The position numbers were made by a program, and so were the translations under genes. From Craterilacuibacter sinensis (GTDB lineage: Bacteria > Pseudomonadota > Gammaproteobacteria > Burkholderiales > Chromobacteriaceae): 46,031 nt of DNA. Where the stretch lies: contig NZ_WSSB01000018.1 in NCBI RefSeq assembly GCF_009831765.1, positions 1-46,031 of the forward strand. The letters are read 5' to 3'. The first letter of the stretch is position 1, and every line of letters starts with the position of its first letter. Below are positions 1 through 9,279 of the stretch, in pieces. The notes under the pieces were generated by a model that had not been told where the DNA came from, did no database searches, and saw only the letters and a program-made list of their open reading frames with translations.

Positions 1-236
1 TTGTTTCGTTTGCGGCGTCAGCTGAGGAGGCGAAATATACGGACTTCGGACAGATGCGTCAAGCACGAAACACTCAAAACACGAGTAGAAACATGATACC
101 AAGCAACAAAAAACAGACAAGCAATTGTTTTAAAACAACTTAAGCCGTTAATGTTTTTTCAAACTATCCATCCTGCTACAGGTCGCCGCCTAGGGTGCGC
201 GTCAAACCGCTCCTGCAGCAGGATAAAAACGAGCGC
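1..236. other. Non-coding stretch downstream of argJ
   Basis: I see no convincing gene here. Reading frames are short and cross A/T-rich sequence (about 60-180). The stretch lies beyond the argJ stop. A short self-complementary run (TCCTGC-A-GCAGGA, about 210-222) has too small a centre to be a clear terminator. The first ~60 bases could be the edge of a neighbouring gene cut by the window, but no family is recognisable. Confidence 0.4.
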
Positions 237-1454
237 TCAACTACGGTAATCGGCATTAATACGCACATAGTCATAGGAGAAGTCACACGTCCAAACGGTC
301 GCATCCGCACTCCCCCGCTCCAGCACAACCCGCACCGTAATCTCGCTTTGCTGCATGACGCGCTGACCGTCAGCTTCCTCATAATCTGGGTGACGTCCTC
401 CGGCGGAGGCTACCAGCACATCGTCCAGGTAGAGGGAAAGCCTGTCCACATCCAGATCCGCCACACCGGCATAGCCGATCGCGGCCAACAAACGTCCAAG
501 ATTAGGATCGGAAGCGAAGAAGGCGGTTTTAACCAGCGGAGAGCGTGCAATCGCATAGCCAATATCCTTGCACTCCGCCACACTACGCCCGCCTTCAACC
601 TTGACGGTAATAAACTTGGTAGCCCCTTCACCATCACGCACGATAGCCTGCGCCAACTCGCGTGCGAGATCCAGCAAGACCGCTTTAAATGGGGCGTAAT
701 GCGGATGATCTACCGAGTCGATCAGGCTGTTTGCACTTTGCCCGCTGCAAATCAGCATAAAGCTGTCATTGGTCGAAGTGTCACCATCGATCGAGATACA
801 GTTGAAGGACTGGTCGGCGACCTCCTTGATCAACTGTTCCAACAGCGGACGCGTAATGGCCGCATCGGTCGCAATAAAGCCCAGCATGGTTGCCATATTG
901 GGATGAATCATGCCGGCGCCCTTGGCAATACCGGTCAAGACGACAGGCACACCATCCAGGCTCAATGTGCGACTCGCCGCCTTGGGCACGGTATCGGTCG
1001 TCATGATGGCCTCGGCCGCCTCGCCCCAGCTCGCCTCACGTCTTGCCGGCAAGGCCTGGATGATCTTGCCTACGGGTAGCGGCTCCAGAATCACGCCGGT
1101 AGAGAACGGCAAGACCTGCTCTGGCTGACAGGCTAGCTCTTCGGCCAGCGCCTTGCAAACTTGCAAGGCATGCTCGCGCCCGGCTACGCCGGTACCGGCG
1201 TTGGCATTACCGGTATTGACCACCAGCGCACGTATTTGTACACCCGTGCCCAGATGGGCTTTGCTCACTTGAACCGGTGCGGCACAGAAGCGGTTCTGGG
1301 TAAAGACGCCGGCAACGGTATTGCCTTTATCCAGCTGGATCACCAGCACATCCTTGCGATCCGCCTTCTTGATGCCGGCCTCAGCCACCATCAGCTTGAC
1401 ACCGGCTACCGCCAGCAAGCTTTGATCATCCTGTACATTGAGATTGACTGCCAT
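237..1454 (-). CDS. argJ: Bifunctional glutamate N-acetyltransferase / amino-acid acetyltransferase (ArgJ)
   Basis: ArgJ moves the acetyl group from N-acetylornithine to glutamate, closing the cyclic arginine pathway, and in bifunctional forms also uses acetyl-CoA. The 405-residue product has the usual length. The self-cleavage site is visible as HPNMATML, with Thr189 expected to become the N-terminal nucleophile of the beta chain. The STGVI segment near residue 118 fits the oxyanion region. A start at 1454 is chosen because GGAGG lies 6 nt upstream (1461-1465) and the protein then begins MAVNLNV, as expected for the family; an in-frame start at 1526 would add 24 unlikely residues. A TACAAT -10-like hexamer lies at 1489-1494. 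It follows recQ by 73 bp on the same strand. Confidence 0.95.
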   Translation of the reverse strand: MAVNLNVQDDQSLLAVAGVKLMVAEAGIKKADRKDVLVIQLDKGNTVAGVFTQNRFCAAPVQVSKAHLGTGVQIRALVVNTGNANAGTGVAGREHALQVCKALAEELACQPEQVLPFSTGVILEPLPVGKIIQALPARREASWGEAAEAIMTTDTVPKAASRTLSLDGVPVVLTGIAKGAGMIHPNMATMLGFIATDAAITRPLLEQLIKEVADQSFNCISIDGDTSTNDSFMLICSGQSANSLIDSVDHPHYAPFKAVLLDLARELAQAIVRDGEGATKFITVKVEGGRSVAECKDIGYAIARSPLVKTAFFASDPNLGRLLAAIGYAGVADLDVDRLSLYLDDVLVASAGGRHPDYEEADGQRVMQQSEITVRVVLERGSADATVWTCDFSYDYVRINADYRS

Positions 1455-1527
1455 TCCGCGCCTCCACACCAAAATGTTATTGGCATTGATTGTAACGGAT
1501 TTGTTTATGTCTGCGCGACAGCCCACC

Positions 1528-3324
1528 TCAGTTGGCTAGTGCCTCTTCCAGGCACGACAACAACGCCGCCCCGTAGCGGGCTAGCTTAAGCTCTCCCAAA
1601 CCATAGATCCGTCGCAACTCGGCCAGAGACGACGGCCGCTTCTCGACCAGTTCGCGCAAGGTCTTGTCGGAGAAAACGGCATAAGCCGGCACATTGTGCT
1701 CATCGGCCATGCCTTTACGCCAACGCCTGAGCGCCTGCCAGACCCGCTCCTCGCGCTCGGTACGCAGCCACTGCTCGGCGCTACCGGCTTTGGCCCGGCT
1801 GTCGTCGGCCAACGGCCGCAGAAAGATTTTTTCCTGCCCTTTAAGAATGCTGCGGCTTGACTCGGTCAACACCAGCGACTGGCCGCGCACGACATCAACC
1901 TCGACAATCTTTCTTGCCACCAGTTGGCGCACCAGCGAACGCCATGCCCGCTGCGAATACTCCTTGCCTATGCCGAAGGTAGAGAGCTGATCATGGCCTG
2001 CTTGCTGCACGTGTGCATTGCTGCGCCCCAGCAGCACATCGATGACTTGGCTGGCCGGATAGCGCTGCCCGACCCGCCAGATACACGACAATAGTTTTTG
2101 CACAGCCAGCGTCGCATCAAACGTGACCGGCGGGTGCAGGCAATTGTCGCAATGCCCGCACGACTGCCCCGCCTCACCGAAATGCGCTAGGATCAGCTGG
2201 CGACGGCAGGCGGCAGTTTCGCAAAATGCGACCATGGCATCCAGCTTGGACAGTTCGACCTGCTTTTGTAGCTGAGCCATCTCCGAGTTCAGGATCATCT
2301 GCGTCAACTGCACCATATCGTTCAGCCCGTAACACAACCAACTGGACGCAGGCAGGCCGTCACGCCCGGCGCGTCCCGACTCCTGGTAAAAATTTTCCGG
2401 GCTTTTAGGCAGGTCGACATGGGCGACAAAACGCACGTCCGGCTTGTCTATACCCATGCCGAAGGCGACGGTCGCCACCATTACCACCCCGTCCTCGCGC
2501 AAAAAACGGCGCTGATTTGCATCCCGCGCCTCGTGCGACATCCCCGCGTGATAAGGCAGCGCCGTGATGCCGTTCTGTGCCAGCCATGCGGCAAACTCTT
2601 CGACCCGCTTGCGCGACAGGCAATAGACGATGCCGGACTCGCCGCTATGCTCGCGCTGGATATAGGCCAGCACCTGCTTCTTGGCCTCGTGCTTCTCAAT
2701 GACCTGATAGAAGATATTGGGCCGGTCAAAACTGGACTTGAACACCGGCGCATCCGTCAGCCCCAGATAGTGCAGAATATCGGCTTCGGTCTGCGGATCG
2801 GCCGTTGCCGTCAGCGCAATACGCGGCACAGCAGGAAAACGCTGGGCCAGCACGCCCAGTAGCTGATATTCGGGGCGGAAGTCATGCCCCCACTGGCTGA
2901 CGCAGTGCGCCTCATCAATGGCAAACAGCGAAATATCCAACCCGGCCATAAACTCGAGAAAACGCGGGGTCAGCATGCGCTCGGGCGCCACATAAAGCAG
3001 CTTGAGCGCACCCGAGCGCGCATCCAGGGCGATGCGCCGTTGCGCCTCCGGCTCGGTAGCCGAGTTAAGACAAGCGGCAGCAATACCCTGCTCGGTCAAA
3101 GCGGCCACCTGATCCTGCATCAAGGCAATCAGCGGCGACACCACGATAGCCAGGCCATCGCGCATCAGCGCCGGGATCTGGAAACACAGACTCTTGCCCC
3201 CGCCTGTCGGCATCAGCACCAGCGCACTGCCCCCTTGCGCGACCTGCGCGATGATCTGTGCCTGTTCCCCCCTGAATGCGGGATAACCGAACAGGTTTTG
3301 CAGAATATCGAGGGCTTGACGCAT
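1528..3324 (-). CDS. recQ: ATP-dependent DNA helicase RecQ
   Basis: RecQ is a 3'-5' superfamily 2 helicase acting in recombination and fork repair. The 598-residue product has the full bacterial RecQ layout. Walker A (MPTGGGKS) is at residues 38-45, followed by the DEAH box (IDEAHC) and motif III (ALTATA). The zinc-binding cysteines include CGHCDNC. A winged-helix RQC region follows, then a C-terminal HRDC domain ([12 protein letters not shown]). The start at 3324 gives the normal N-terminus; the Shine-Dalgarno match is poor, and an in-frame ATG at 3438 would add 38 residues that do not look like RecQ. It is divergent from the lipoprotein gene at 3471. Confidence 0.95.
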   Translation of the reverse strand: MRQALDILQNLFGYPAFRGEQAQIIAQVAQGGSALVLMPTGGGKSLCFQIPALMRDGLAIVVSPLIALMQDQVAALTEQGIAAACLNSATEPEAQRRIALDARSGALKLLYVAPERMLTPRFLEFMAGLDISLFAIDEAHCVSQWGHDFRPEYQLLGVLAQRFPAVPRIALTATADPQTEADILHYLGLTDAPVFKSSFDRPNIFYQVIEKHEAKKQVLAYIQREHSGESGIVYCLSRKRVEEFAAWLAQNGITALPYHAGMSHEARDANQRRFLREDGVVMVATVAFGMGIDKPDVRFVAHVDLPKSPENFYQESGRAGRDGLPASSWLCYGLNDMVQLTQMILNSEMAQLQKQVELSKLDAMVAFCETAACRRQLILAHFGEAGQSCGHCDNCLHPPVTFDATLAVQKLLSCIWRVGQRYPASQVIDVLLGRSNAHVQQAGHDQLSTFGIGKEYSQRAWRSLVRQLVARKIVEVDVVRGQSLVLTESSRSILKGQEKIFLRPLADDSRAKAGSAEQWLRTEREERVWQALRRWRKGMADEHNVPAYAVFSDKTLRELVEKRPSSLAELRRIYGLGELKLARYGAALLSCLEEALAN

Positions 3325-3470
3325 GGTTTGACGACCGGAAGAGCAAGAAAGGGGCTCATTGTAAGCGCAAAACAAACCGAGCCAGTCCGTATGTTGCAGC
3401 AGACCGCTAGCCTGCCTTGCCTGCTGACCAGAGCGCACGAATATGCGAGACTGCGCGCACGGAGGCTTTC

Positions 3471-3947
3471 ATGTTCAAGCATTTATTACGCAGCACCGTG
3501 CTTTGCACGGTTTTTCTGGCGGGTTGCGCCACACAAACCAGTAAACCGCTAGACACCGGCACGCCAGGCGGCAGCCGTCCGCTGGCTAATGCCGAATGGC
3601 ACAATCTGGGGGTCTCGCCTAGCGGCAATATCCTGCACGAAATCGACGGGCTCAGCATACGCAAGCAAGCTAACAACCTGTTTGCCTACCGCGACCGCAA
3701 GACCATTTTCAACCCGGCCAAAGAGAACTATCTCAATACGCCCAAGCACAAGCAGTCCGTCAATCGCTGGGTCGTCGATTGCAAGGCGCGCAATATACGG
3801 CTGACCGGCATGGATCTGTTTGACGAAAATGGACGTGCCATCGCCAACTACACATATAATGACAAACAAATTAGAGCAATGCCGGTTGTACGCAACTCGG
3901 CCAGCTATCAGCAATTTGAATATGTGTGCGGAACTACGGCCAACTGA
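3471..3947 (+). CDS. Small lipoprotein, probably surface-adhesin protein E-like fold
   Basis: A 158-residue predicted lipoprotein: a hydrophobic N-terminus ends in the lipobox LAGC with Cys19. The mature part has W-x-x-L near its start, then YRDRKTIFN, SVNRWVVDCKA, a DENGRAI turn and a terminal YVCG. This pattern, with one Cys in the middle and one near the end, resembles the small adhesin protein E-like lipoproteins of beta- and gammaproteobacteria; I infer this by eye. GGAGG lies 5 nt before the ATG, a strong start. It is followed 27 nt later by parA on the same strand. Function unknown; probably an envelope protein. Confidence 0.75.
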   Translation: MFKHLLRSTVLCTVFLAGCATQTSKPLDTGTPGGSRPLANAEWHNLGVSPSGNILHEIDGLSIRKQANNLFAYRDRKTIFNPAKENYLNTPKHKQSVNRWVVDCKARNIRLTGMDLFDENGRAIANYTYNDKQIRAMPVVRNSASYQQFEYVCGTTAN

Positions 3948-3952
3948 GCGCC

Positions 3953-3974
3953 GGGCTCCGCCGGAACGGAGCCC
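3953..3974 (+). promoter_or_regulatory. Hairpin covering the parA ribosome binding site
   Basis: A perfect 8-bp inverted repeat, GGGCTCCG and CGGAGCCC, is separated by 6 nt and ends directly at the base before the parA ATG (3975). The right arm contains the only Shine-Dalgarno-like GGAG. The hairpin could limit ribosome access, or act as a weak end signal for the lipoprotein gene; no T-tract follows. Confidence 0.5.
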
Positions 3975-4742
3975 ATGCGCAGAATCGTTTTCAATCAAAA
4001 AGGCGGGGTTGGTAAATCGACCATTACCGTAAACCTGGCGGCGATAGCCGCCAGCCTGGGCAAGCGGGTACTGGTCATCGACCTCGACCCGCAAGGCAAT
4101 AGCAGCCATTATCTGACCGGGGAAAGTGCGGCGGATACCCGCCAGGGCGTGGCGGGCCTCTACCAGCAGATGCTCAGCATCAGCCTGTTCGGCAAAAAGG
4201 CGGATGACTTTATCAGCGCAACCCGCTTTCCGGGCTTGTCGCTGATGGCCTCGCATCCGGAACTGGCCGAAATGATGGTCAAGCTGGAATCGCGCTACAA
4301 AATGTTCAAACTTAAAGAGGCGCTGGATACGCTGGACGACAAGTTCGACGAAATCTGGATAGACACCCCGCCCGCGCTCAACTTCTATACCCGCTCGGCC
4401 CTGATTGCCGCCGAACGCTGCCTGATTCCTTTTGACTGCGATGCCTTCTCGCGCCACGCTCTGCTTGGGCTGCTTGATAGCGTGGCGGAAATACGCGCCG
4501 ACCATAATCCGGCTTTGTCTATCGAAGGCATCGTTGTCAACCAGTTCCAGCCGCGGGCCAGCCTGCCCAAGCGCATGGTGGAGGAATTGCGCGAACAGGG
4601 TTTGCCGGTGCTTGACCCGCCGCTGCCTGCTTCGGTCAAAATCCGCGAATCACACGAGGCCTGCAGCCCGATGATCTTTCTTGAGCCGCGCCACAAGCTG
4701 TCGCAGGCCTATGCTGCGCTATATCAATCGCTGCCGGCCTGA
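3975..4742 (+). CDS. Orphan ParA-family (MinD-like) ATPase
   Basis: A 255-residue deviant-Walker ATPase. The N-terminus carries KGGVGKST at residues 9-16, with the signature lysine (Lys9), then DLDPQGNSS (Walker A') and WIDTPPALN (Walker B). Members of this family dimerise on ATP and position DNA or protein cargo. No parB, parS-like repeat or replication gene is adjacent, so this is unlikely to be the chromosomal parAB pair. Its partner may be the lipoprotein just upstream or something elsewhere. Its 3' end overlaps the convergent comEC gene by 19 bp. Confidence 0.88.
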   Translation: MRRIVFNQKGGVGKSTITVNLAAIAASLGKRVLVIDLDPQGNSSHYLTGESAADTRQGVAGLYQQMLSISLFGKKADDFISATRFPGLSLMASHPELAEMMVKLESRYKMFKLKEALDTLDDKFDEIWIDTPPALNFYTRSALIAAERCLIPFDCDAFSRHALLGLLDSVAEIRADHNPALSIEGIVVNQFQPRASLPKRMVEELREQGLPVLDPPLPASVKIRESHEACSPMIFLEPRHKLSQAYAALYQSLPA

Positions 4743-6979
4743 CGAAAACGCCAATAGCGCGGCGCCTCGTGCCTCCATGTCCGTATGGTGACCCTGTCGG
4801 ACACATCAATCTGCAGCGCACCGCTCTCGTCGGTGCGCAATAAGCGGGCACCGCTGGCGGCCACCCGCGCCAGCACGTCGCCATGCGGGTGGCGATAACG
4901 GTTGCGGTAACCATTACTGGAGAGCGCCCATTGCGGTGCAACGCCGGCCAGAAATTCGGCCGAGCTGGAGGTACGGCTGCCGTGATGGCCCAGCACCAGC
5001 ACACTGGCACGCAAGGCCGCGCCATAACGCACAAGCAGCGCGCGCTCCCTGGCTTGCGGTAAATCACCCGTTACCAGCAAGGCCTGCTGTAGGGTCGCGA
5101 CCCTCAGTACGCAACTGGCGGCATTATCATCCCCGTGGCGCTCGCCCACGGCAGGCGCCAGCATATCAAAGCGCACCCCGTCCCAGGCCCAGCTTTGCCC
5201 TGCCTGGCAAGGCAAGGCTTGAATGCCGTCAGCACGCATTTTCCCGACCTGCCCGCTTAAGATACGCGAGGCCGGCAAGATCGCCAGCAAGGAAGCGGCA
5301 GCCCCCATATGGTCAGCGTCATGGTGCGACAACACCAGCACATCCAGCCGCCGGACACCCAAGCCCTGCAATTGCGGCAACAGGATACGGCCGGCCTCGC
5401 CGGCGCCGGTATCAAACAACAAGCTATGGCGGCGGGTCTGCACCAACAAGGCCAGGCCTTGCCCGACATCGATCAGGCGGGCACGAAAGTGACCCGCATC
5501 AGGCACCGGAGCCGGGTAAAACAAGAGCGGCACCATCAGCAAGACACCAAACAGGCGTGCACACCATGCCAGCGGCAGCAGAACAAGCAAGCTGCCTGCC
5601 AGCGCCAGAATAGTCAGCGGCCAGGGCGCCGCCGGCAAGGCCAGTGTCGGAAAGCGCGCCAGAAATGCCAGGCCCCAGAAAAAACCTTGTGCAGCCACGC
5701 CGGCCAGATGCAATAGCCAGCCAGTAGGATCAAACAGACCAAGCAGTGCCAAAGGCGTCACCACCAGCGTAATCCAGGGGATGGCAAGCAAATTGGCCAG
5801 CGGAGACACCAGCGGCAGCTGGCCGAAGAACCACAAAAGCGGCAAGGGCGACACCACCAGCACCGCCCACTGCCCGCCCAACATATCGCGCCAGCCATAA
5901 AGCGGACGTCGTCTTGCCATGCCCGCCACAATCAGCGCGGCCACCAGACCAAACGACAGCCACAAGCCCGGCGTCAGCACGGCAAAAGGATCCATCAGCA
6001 ATACCAGTGCAAGGCTGCTCCACCATATCTGAAAAGGCGTAAAGCCGCGCCGCGCCAGCAACATTGCCCCGGCCAGCGTCAAGGCCAGCACCGTGCGCTG
6101 GGTCGGCACCGAAAAGCCGGCCAGCAGCGCATAGGCAAACGCAGCCCCCACCCCGGCCAGGATCACCAGCGTTTGCGGCGTACGCACCAGGCGCGGCAAC
6201 AAGAAAAGCAGGCCGCGCATCAAACAGCCCGCCAGCAAGGCCACCATGGTCACATGCACGCCGGAGATGCTGACAAGGTGGGTGGTACCGGTCGCGGCCA
6301 ACTCGCGCCACACTGTGCGCGGCAACTCCCCTTGTGCGCCAACTGCCAGCGCTGCCACCAGACCGCCCTCGCGTCCGTCGCCCAGCGTGGCAAAAATCCG
6401 CGCCACCAGACGCGCACGCAAACGGTCCAGCGCAGCGGCCATGCCCTCCTCCTGCCCCAGTGCAACCCGATATTTACCGACGCTGCCACTGGCCAGCAAG
6501 CCTTGCGACCACATCCAGGCTTCGCCATCAAAACCGTAGGGATTGGCCTCGGCACGCGGCGCACGCAGGCGCAAGCTAAGACGCCAGCGGCTACCGGCTG
6601 GCCAGTCGCGTTCCAGATAGTCACGCGCCAACACCACGTCAGGAACACCGGCCGGCGCATTGTCCGGCACAAAATCAAAACGGGTGGCGAAGTCGTTACG
6701 GGTAGCCAGCCCCCGCACCCGGCCCTCAAGCACCAGCGGAATGCCCTCCTCGGCCGCCGACAGGCCATGCGTCAATTGCAACTGGGCGCGCCAGCTAGCC
6801 CACGCCATGGCACAGCACAAAATCAAAACGCCGTAACAGACGCGCAAGCCCACACCCCGCAGATAGCGCCGCGCAGGCCAAGCCAAAACCAGCGGCAGCA
6901 AGCACAAGCGCCAGTCAGGCAAATCGGGCAGCACGGCCACCAGCGCCACGCCCAGACAGAAGCAAACCAGCCGTTCCAT
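4724..6979 (-). CDS. comEC: DNA internalization-related competence protein ComEC/Rec2
   Basis: ComEC forms the inner-membrane channel that carries single-stranded DNA into the cytoplasm during natural transformation. The 751-residue product has the three expected parts. First come N-terminal membrane segments with a soluble OB-like region (about residues 1-200). Then a long multi-helix competence domain (SISGVHVTMVALLAG and following helices). Last is a C-terminal metallo-beta-lactamase-like domain with LSHHDADHMG and later GHHGSRTSS. The start at 6979 gives a natural membrane-leading N-terminus. It points away from rsmJ (85 bp between starts) and runs into parA with a 19-bp overlap. Its presence suggests the organism can be, or was, transformable. 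Confidence 0.93.
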   Translation of the reverse strand: MERLVCFCLGVALVAVLPDLPDWRLCLLPLVLAWPARRYLRGVGLRVCYGVLILCCAMAWASWRAQLQLTHGLSAAEEGIPLVLEGRVRGLATRNDFATRFDFVPDNAPAGVPDVVLARDYLERDWPAGSRWRLSLRLRAPRAEANPYGFDGEAWMWSQGLLASGSVGKYRVALGQEEGMAAALDRLRARLVARIFATLGDGREGGLVAALAVGAQGELPRTVWRELAATGTTHLVSISGVHVTMVALLAGCLMRGLLFLLPRLVRTPQTLVILAGVGAAFAYALLAGFSVPTQRTVLALTLAGAMLLARRGFTPFQIWWSSLALVLLMDPFAVLTPGLWLSFGLVAALIVAGMARRRPLYGWRDMLGGQWAVLVVSPLPLLWFFGQLPLVSPLANLLAIPWITLVVTPLALLGLFDPTGWLLHLAGVAAQGFFWGLAFLARFPTLALPAAPWPLTILALAGSLLVLLPLAWCARLFGVLLMVPLLFYPAPVPDAGHFRARLIDVGQGLALLVQTRRHSLLFDTGAGEAGRILLPQLQGLGVRRLDVLVLSHHDADHMGAAASLLAILPASRILSGQVGKMRADGIQALPCQAGQSWAWDGVRFDMLAPAVGERHGDDNAASCVLRVATLQQALLVTGDLPQARERALLVRYGAALRASVLVLGHHGSRTSSSAEFLAGVAPQWALSSNGYRNRYRHPHGDVLARVAASGARLLRTDESGALQIDVSDRVTIRTWRHEAPRYWRFRQAGSD

Positions 6980-7064
6980 GCTCCATCATATGCAGGCACA
7001 ACTTGCATGGCAGCCTAGCCTCGCTTATCGTGCGCCCTCGCCTGATACTGCCCGAAAGACCGAT

Positions 7065-7844
7065 ATGTCCGATTTTCCCTTTTTCCTCGCCGCCGGCGCC
7101 CGGCGTGACTACGCCGACAGGCTGGCCGCCCTGTTCGGTCTGCAACGCCTGCGCGCACGCCCGGCCAGCGACTACTGGCTGGAACTGGGGGATGACAGGC
7201 TGGAGCTGGTGACCATAGGCAAGCATGGCGCGGTTTACGCCGAGTTCGTCGAAGGTGCGGCCAAACACCGGCGCGAACAGGGCGGCGGGCGCGGCCAGCC
7301 GGTGGCCAAGGCCATCGGCCTCAAGAGTGCCAAAACCCTGCCCAGCGTCGTCGATGCCACGGCAGGCCTTGGGCGCGACAGCTTTGTACTGGCTAGCCTG
7401 GGCTGTCAGGTCACCTTGCTTGAGCGCTCGCCGGTTGCCGCAGCCTTGCTGTTTGATGCACTGGACCGGGCGCGCTCGCATGCCGACACGGCCGATATCG
7501 CTGCACGCATGACGCTGGTGCACGCCAACTCGATAGACTGGCTTAGCACGCTTGCCCCCGAGCAGGCCCCGGATGTGGTGTTTGTCGACCCGATGTTCCC
7601 TGACACCGACAAGAAAAGTGCTGCTGCGAAAAAAGACATGCAGGCCTTCCAGCAGGTCATCGGCGACGATATGGATAGCGCCGCCTTGCTCGCGGCGGCG
7701 TGGGAGGCGGCGCGCAAACGGGTCGTGGTGAAGCGCCCGCGTCTGGGCGCACCGATAGCGGGCATGAAGCCTTCGGTGGTGATGGAGGGCAAATCGACCC
7801 GCTTTGACCTTTATATCAAGCAAAGCATGGCCAAGACGGACTAA
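7065..7844 (+). CDS. rsmJ: 16S rRNA (guanine(1516)-N2)-methyltransferase RsmJ
   Basis: RsmJ methylates G1516 of 16S rRNA using S-adenosylmethionine. The 259-residue product matches the family: GGGRGQPVAKAIG before the SAM-binding loop DATAGLGRDSF, the acidic strand-2 end TLLERSP, and the catalytic-type FVDPMFP motif. It ends in the VVVKRPR and STRFDLYIK strands seen in RsmJ proteins. I chose the ATG at 7065 (MSDFPFFLAAG); an in-frame ATG at 6978 would overlap the comEC start and add residues without family character. The ribosome site is weak. It stands alone, with an inverted repeat downstream. Confidence 0.92.
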   Translation: MSDFPFFLAAGARRDYADRLAALFGLQRLRARPASDYWLELGDDRLELVTIGKHGAVYAEFVEGAAKHRREQGGGRGQPVAKAIGLKSAKTLPSVVDATAGLGRDSFVLASLGCQVTLLERSPVAAALLFDALDRARSHADTADIAARMTLVHANSIDWLSTLAPEQAPDVVFVDPMFPDTDKKSAAAKKDMQAFQQVIGDDMDSAALLAAAWEAARKRVVVKRPRLGAPIAGMKPSVVMEGKSTRFDLYIKQSMAKTD

Positions 7845-7846
7845 GC

Positions 7847-7881
7847 GGCGAGTGCCGCAGGGAACGAAGCAAGCACTCGCC
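7847..7881. repeat. 9-bp inverted repeat after rsmJ
   Basis: GGCGAGTGC (7847-7855) and GCACTCGCC (7873-7881) are exactly complementary across a 17-nt spacer. There is no T-run, so it is not a standard intrinsic terminator. It could be a REP-like extragenic element or an mRNA 3'-end stabiliser for rsmJ. No second copy was noticed in this window. Confidence 0.5.
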
Positions 7882-7947
7882 AACTCGACAGGCTGCGTTT
7901 AAGCGATTATTTTAAAACCATCCTGAATTCCCCCACAGATACTCAAC

Positions 7948-9261
7948 ATGAATGCTGTTCTTCTTGCGGTCGTGCTGATGCTCGGCCTGTCACTCGCCCG
8001 CACCCATGTCGTCATCAGCCTGCTGATCGGCGCCATCGTCGGCGGACTGGTCGGTGGTCTGTCGCTGGCCGACACACTGGAGGCCTTCAATAAGGGCCTG
8101 ACCGGCGGCGCGTCAGTCGCGCTGTCCTATGCCTTGCTCGGCGCTTTTGCCGTGGCCATTGCCAAATCAGGCCTGCCGCACGCGCTGGCCGACATCGCTC
8201 TGAAGAAACTGGAAAACGGTCAGGCCAAAACCACGCTCAAGTGGACCTTGCTGCTATTGCTGGTGGCCGTCAGCATCTCCAGCCAGAACCTGATTCCCAT
8301 CCATATCGCCTTTATCCCGCTCTTGGTGCCGCCGCTGCTTTATGTGATGGCCAAGCTGCAACTGGACAGGCGCGCCGTCGCCTGCGTGATGACTTTCGGC
8401 CTGGTCACACCCTATATGCTGTTTCCGGTCGGCTTTGGCGAGATTTTCCTTAAGCAGATACTGCTGGGCAATATCGCCAAGTCCGGCATGGACGTGGCCG
8501 GCATCAATGTCACCCACGCCATGGCCATTCCGGCTGCCGGCATGCTGGCCGGCCTGCTGTGTGCGGTATTCATCAGCTACCGCAAGCCGCGCCACTACAG
8601 TCTGGGCCGCATCGAAAATGCCGAGCGTACCCACGCCAAGATCAGCACGCGCTCCATCCTGACTGCGCTGTTCGCCATCGTACTGGCGTTTTCGGTACAG
8701 CTTTATACCGGCTCGATGATTATGGGGGCGCTGGTCGGCTTCCTGACCTTTATCGCCACCGGCGTAGTGAAATGGAAAGACGCAGACGATTTGTTTACCG
8801 AAGGCATGAAGATGATGGCGATGATAGGCTTCATCATGATCACCGCCCAAGGCTTTGCCGAAGTACTGAAAGCCACCGGACAGATCGCGCCACTGGTCAG
8901 CGCCTCGGCCGAACTGTTCGGCCATAACCGCGGCCTGGCCGTATTCGCCATGCTGCTGGTCGGTCTGTTCGTCACCATGGGCATAGGCTCGTCCTTTTCT
9001 ACCGTCCCCATCATCGCCGCCATTTATGTGCCGCTGTGCATACAATTGGGTTTTTCACCGATGGCGACCATCGCCATTATCGGTACGGCCGGTGCCTTGG
9101 GCGATGCCGGCTCGCCGGCCTCCGACTCGACCCTGGGGCCGACCTCGGGTCTGAATGTCGATGGCCAGCATGACCATATCCGCGACACCGTCATCCCCAC
9201 CTTTTTGCACTACAACCTGCCGCTACTGACTGCAGGCTGGATTGCCGCCATGGTGCTGTGA
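7948..9261 (+). CDS. Na+/H+ antiporter family inner-membrane transporter (NhaC/YuiF-like)
   Basis: A 437-residue protein with about 11-12 hydrophobic segments and a very hydrophobic start ([17 protein letters not shown]). Internal features are [21 protein letters not shown] and, near the end, a [15 protein letters not shown] stretch typical of the NhaC/YuiF-type antiporter group. That group is annotated as Na+/H+ antiporters but includes members that may move organic ions, so the substrate is uncertain. The ATG at 7948 lacks a strong ribosome site. The next gene begins 18 nt downstream with a good one, so the two may be co-transcribed. Confidence 0.8.
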   Translation: MNAVLLAVVLMLGLSLARTHVVISLLIGAIVGGLVGGLSLADTLEAFNKGLTGGASVALSYALLGAFAVAIAKSGLPHALADIALKKLENGQAKTTLKWTLLLLLVAVSISSQNLIPIHIAFIPLLVPPLLYVMAKLQLDRRAVACVMTFGLVTPYMLFPVGFGEIFLKQILLGNIAKSGMDVAGINVTHAMAIPAAGMLAGLLCAVFISYRKPRHYSLGRIENAERTHAKISTRSILTALFAIVLAFSVQLYTGSMIMGALVGFLTFIATGVVKWKDADDLFTEGMKMMAMIGFIMITAQGFAEVLKATGQIAPLVSASAELFGHNRGLAVFAMLLVGLFVTMGIGSSFSTVPIIAAIYVPLCIQLGFSPMATIAIIGTAGALGDAGSPASDSTLGPTSGLNVDGQHDHIRDTVIPTFLHYNLPLLTAGWIAAMVL

Positions 9262-9279
9262 AATTTTTAAGGAAGCATA

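Noticed and set aside
3975-4742. Chromosome partition locus or replication origin near parA
   Set aside because: No parB, parS-like inverted repeats, gidAB or dnaA are present.
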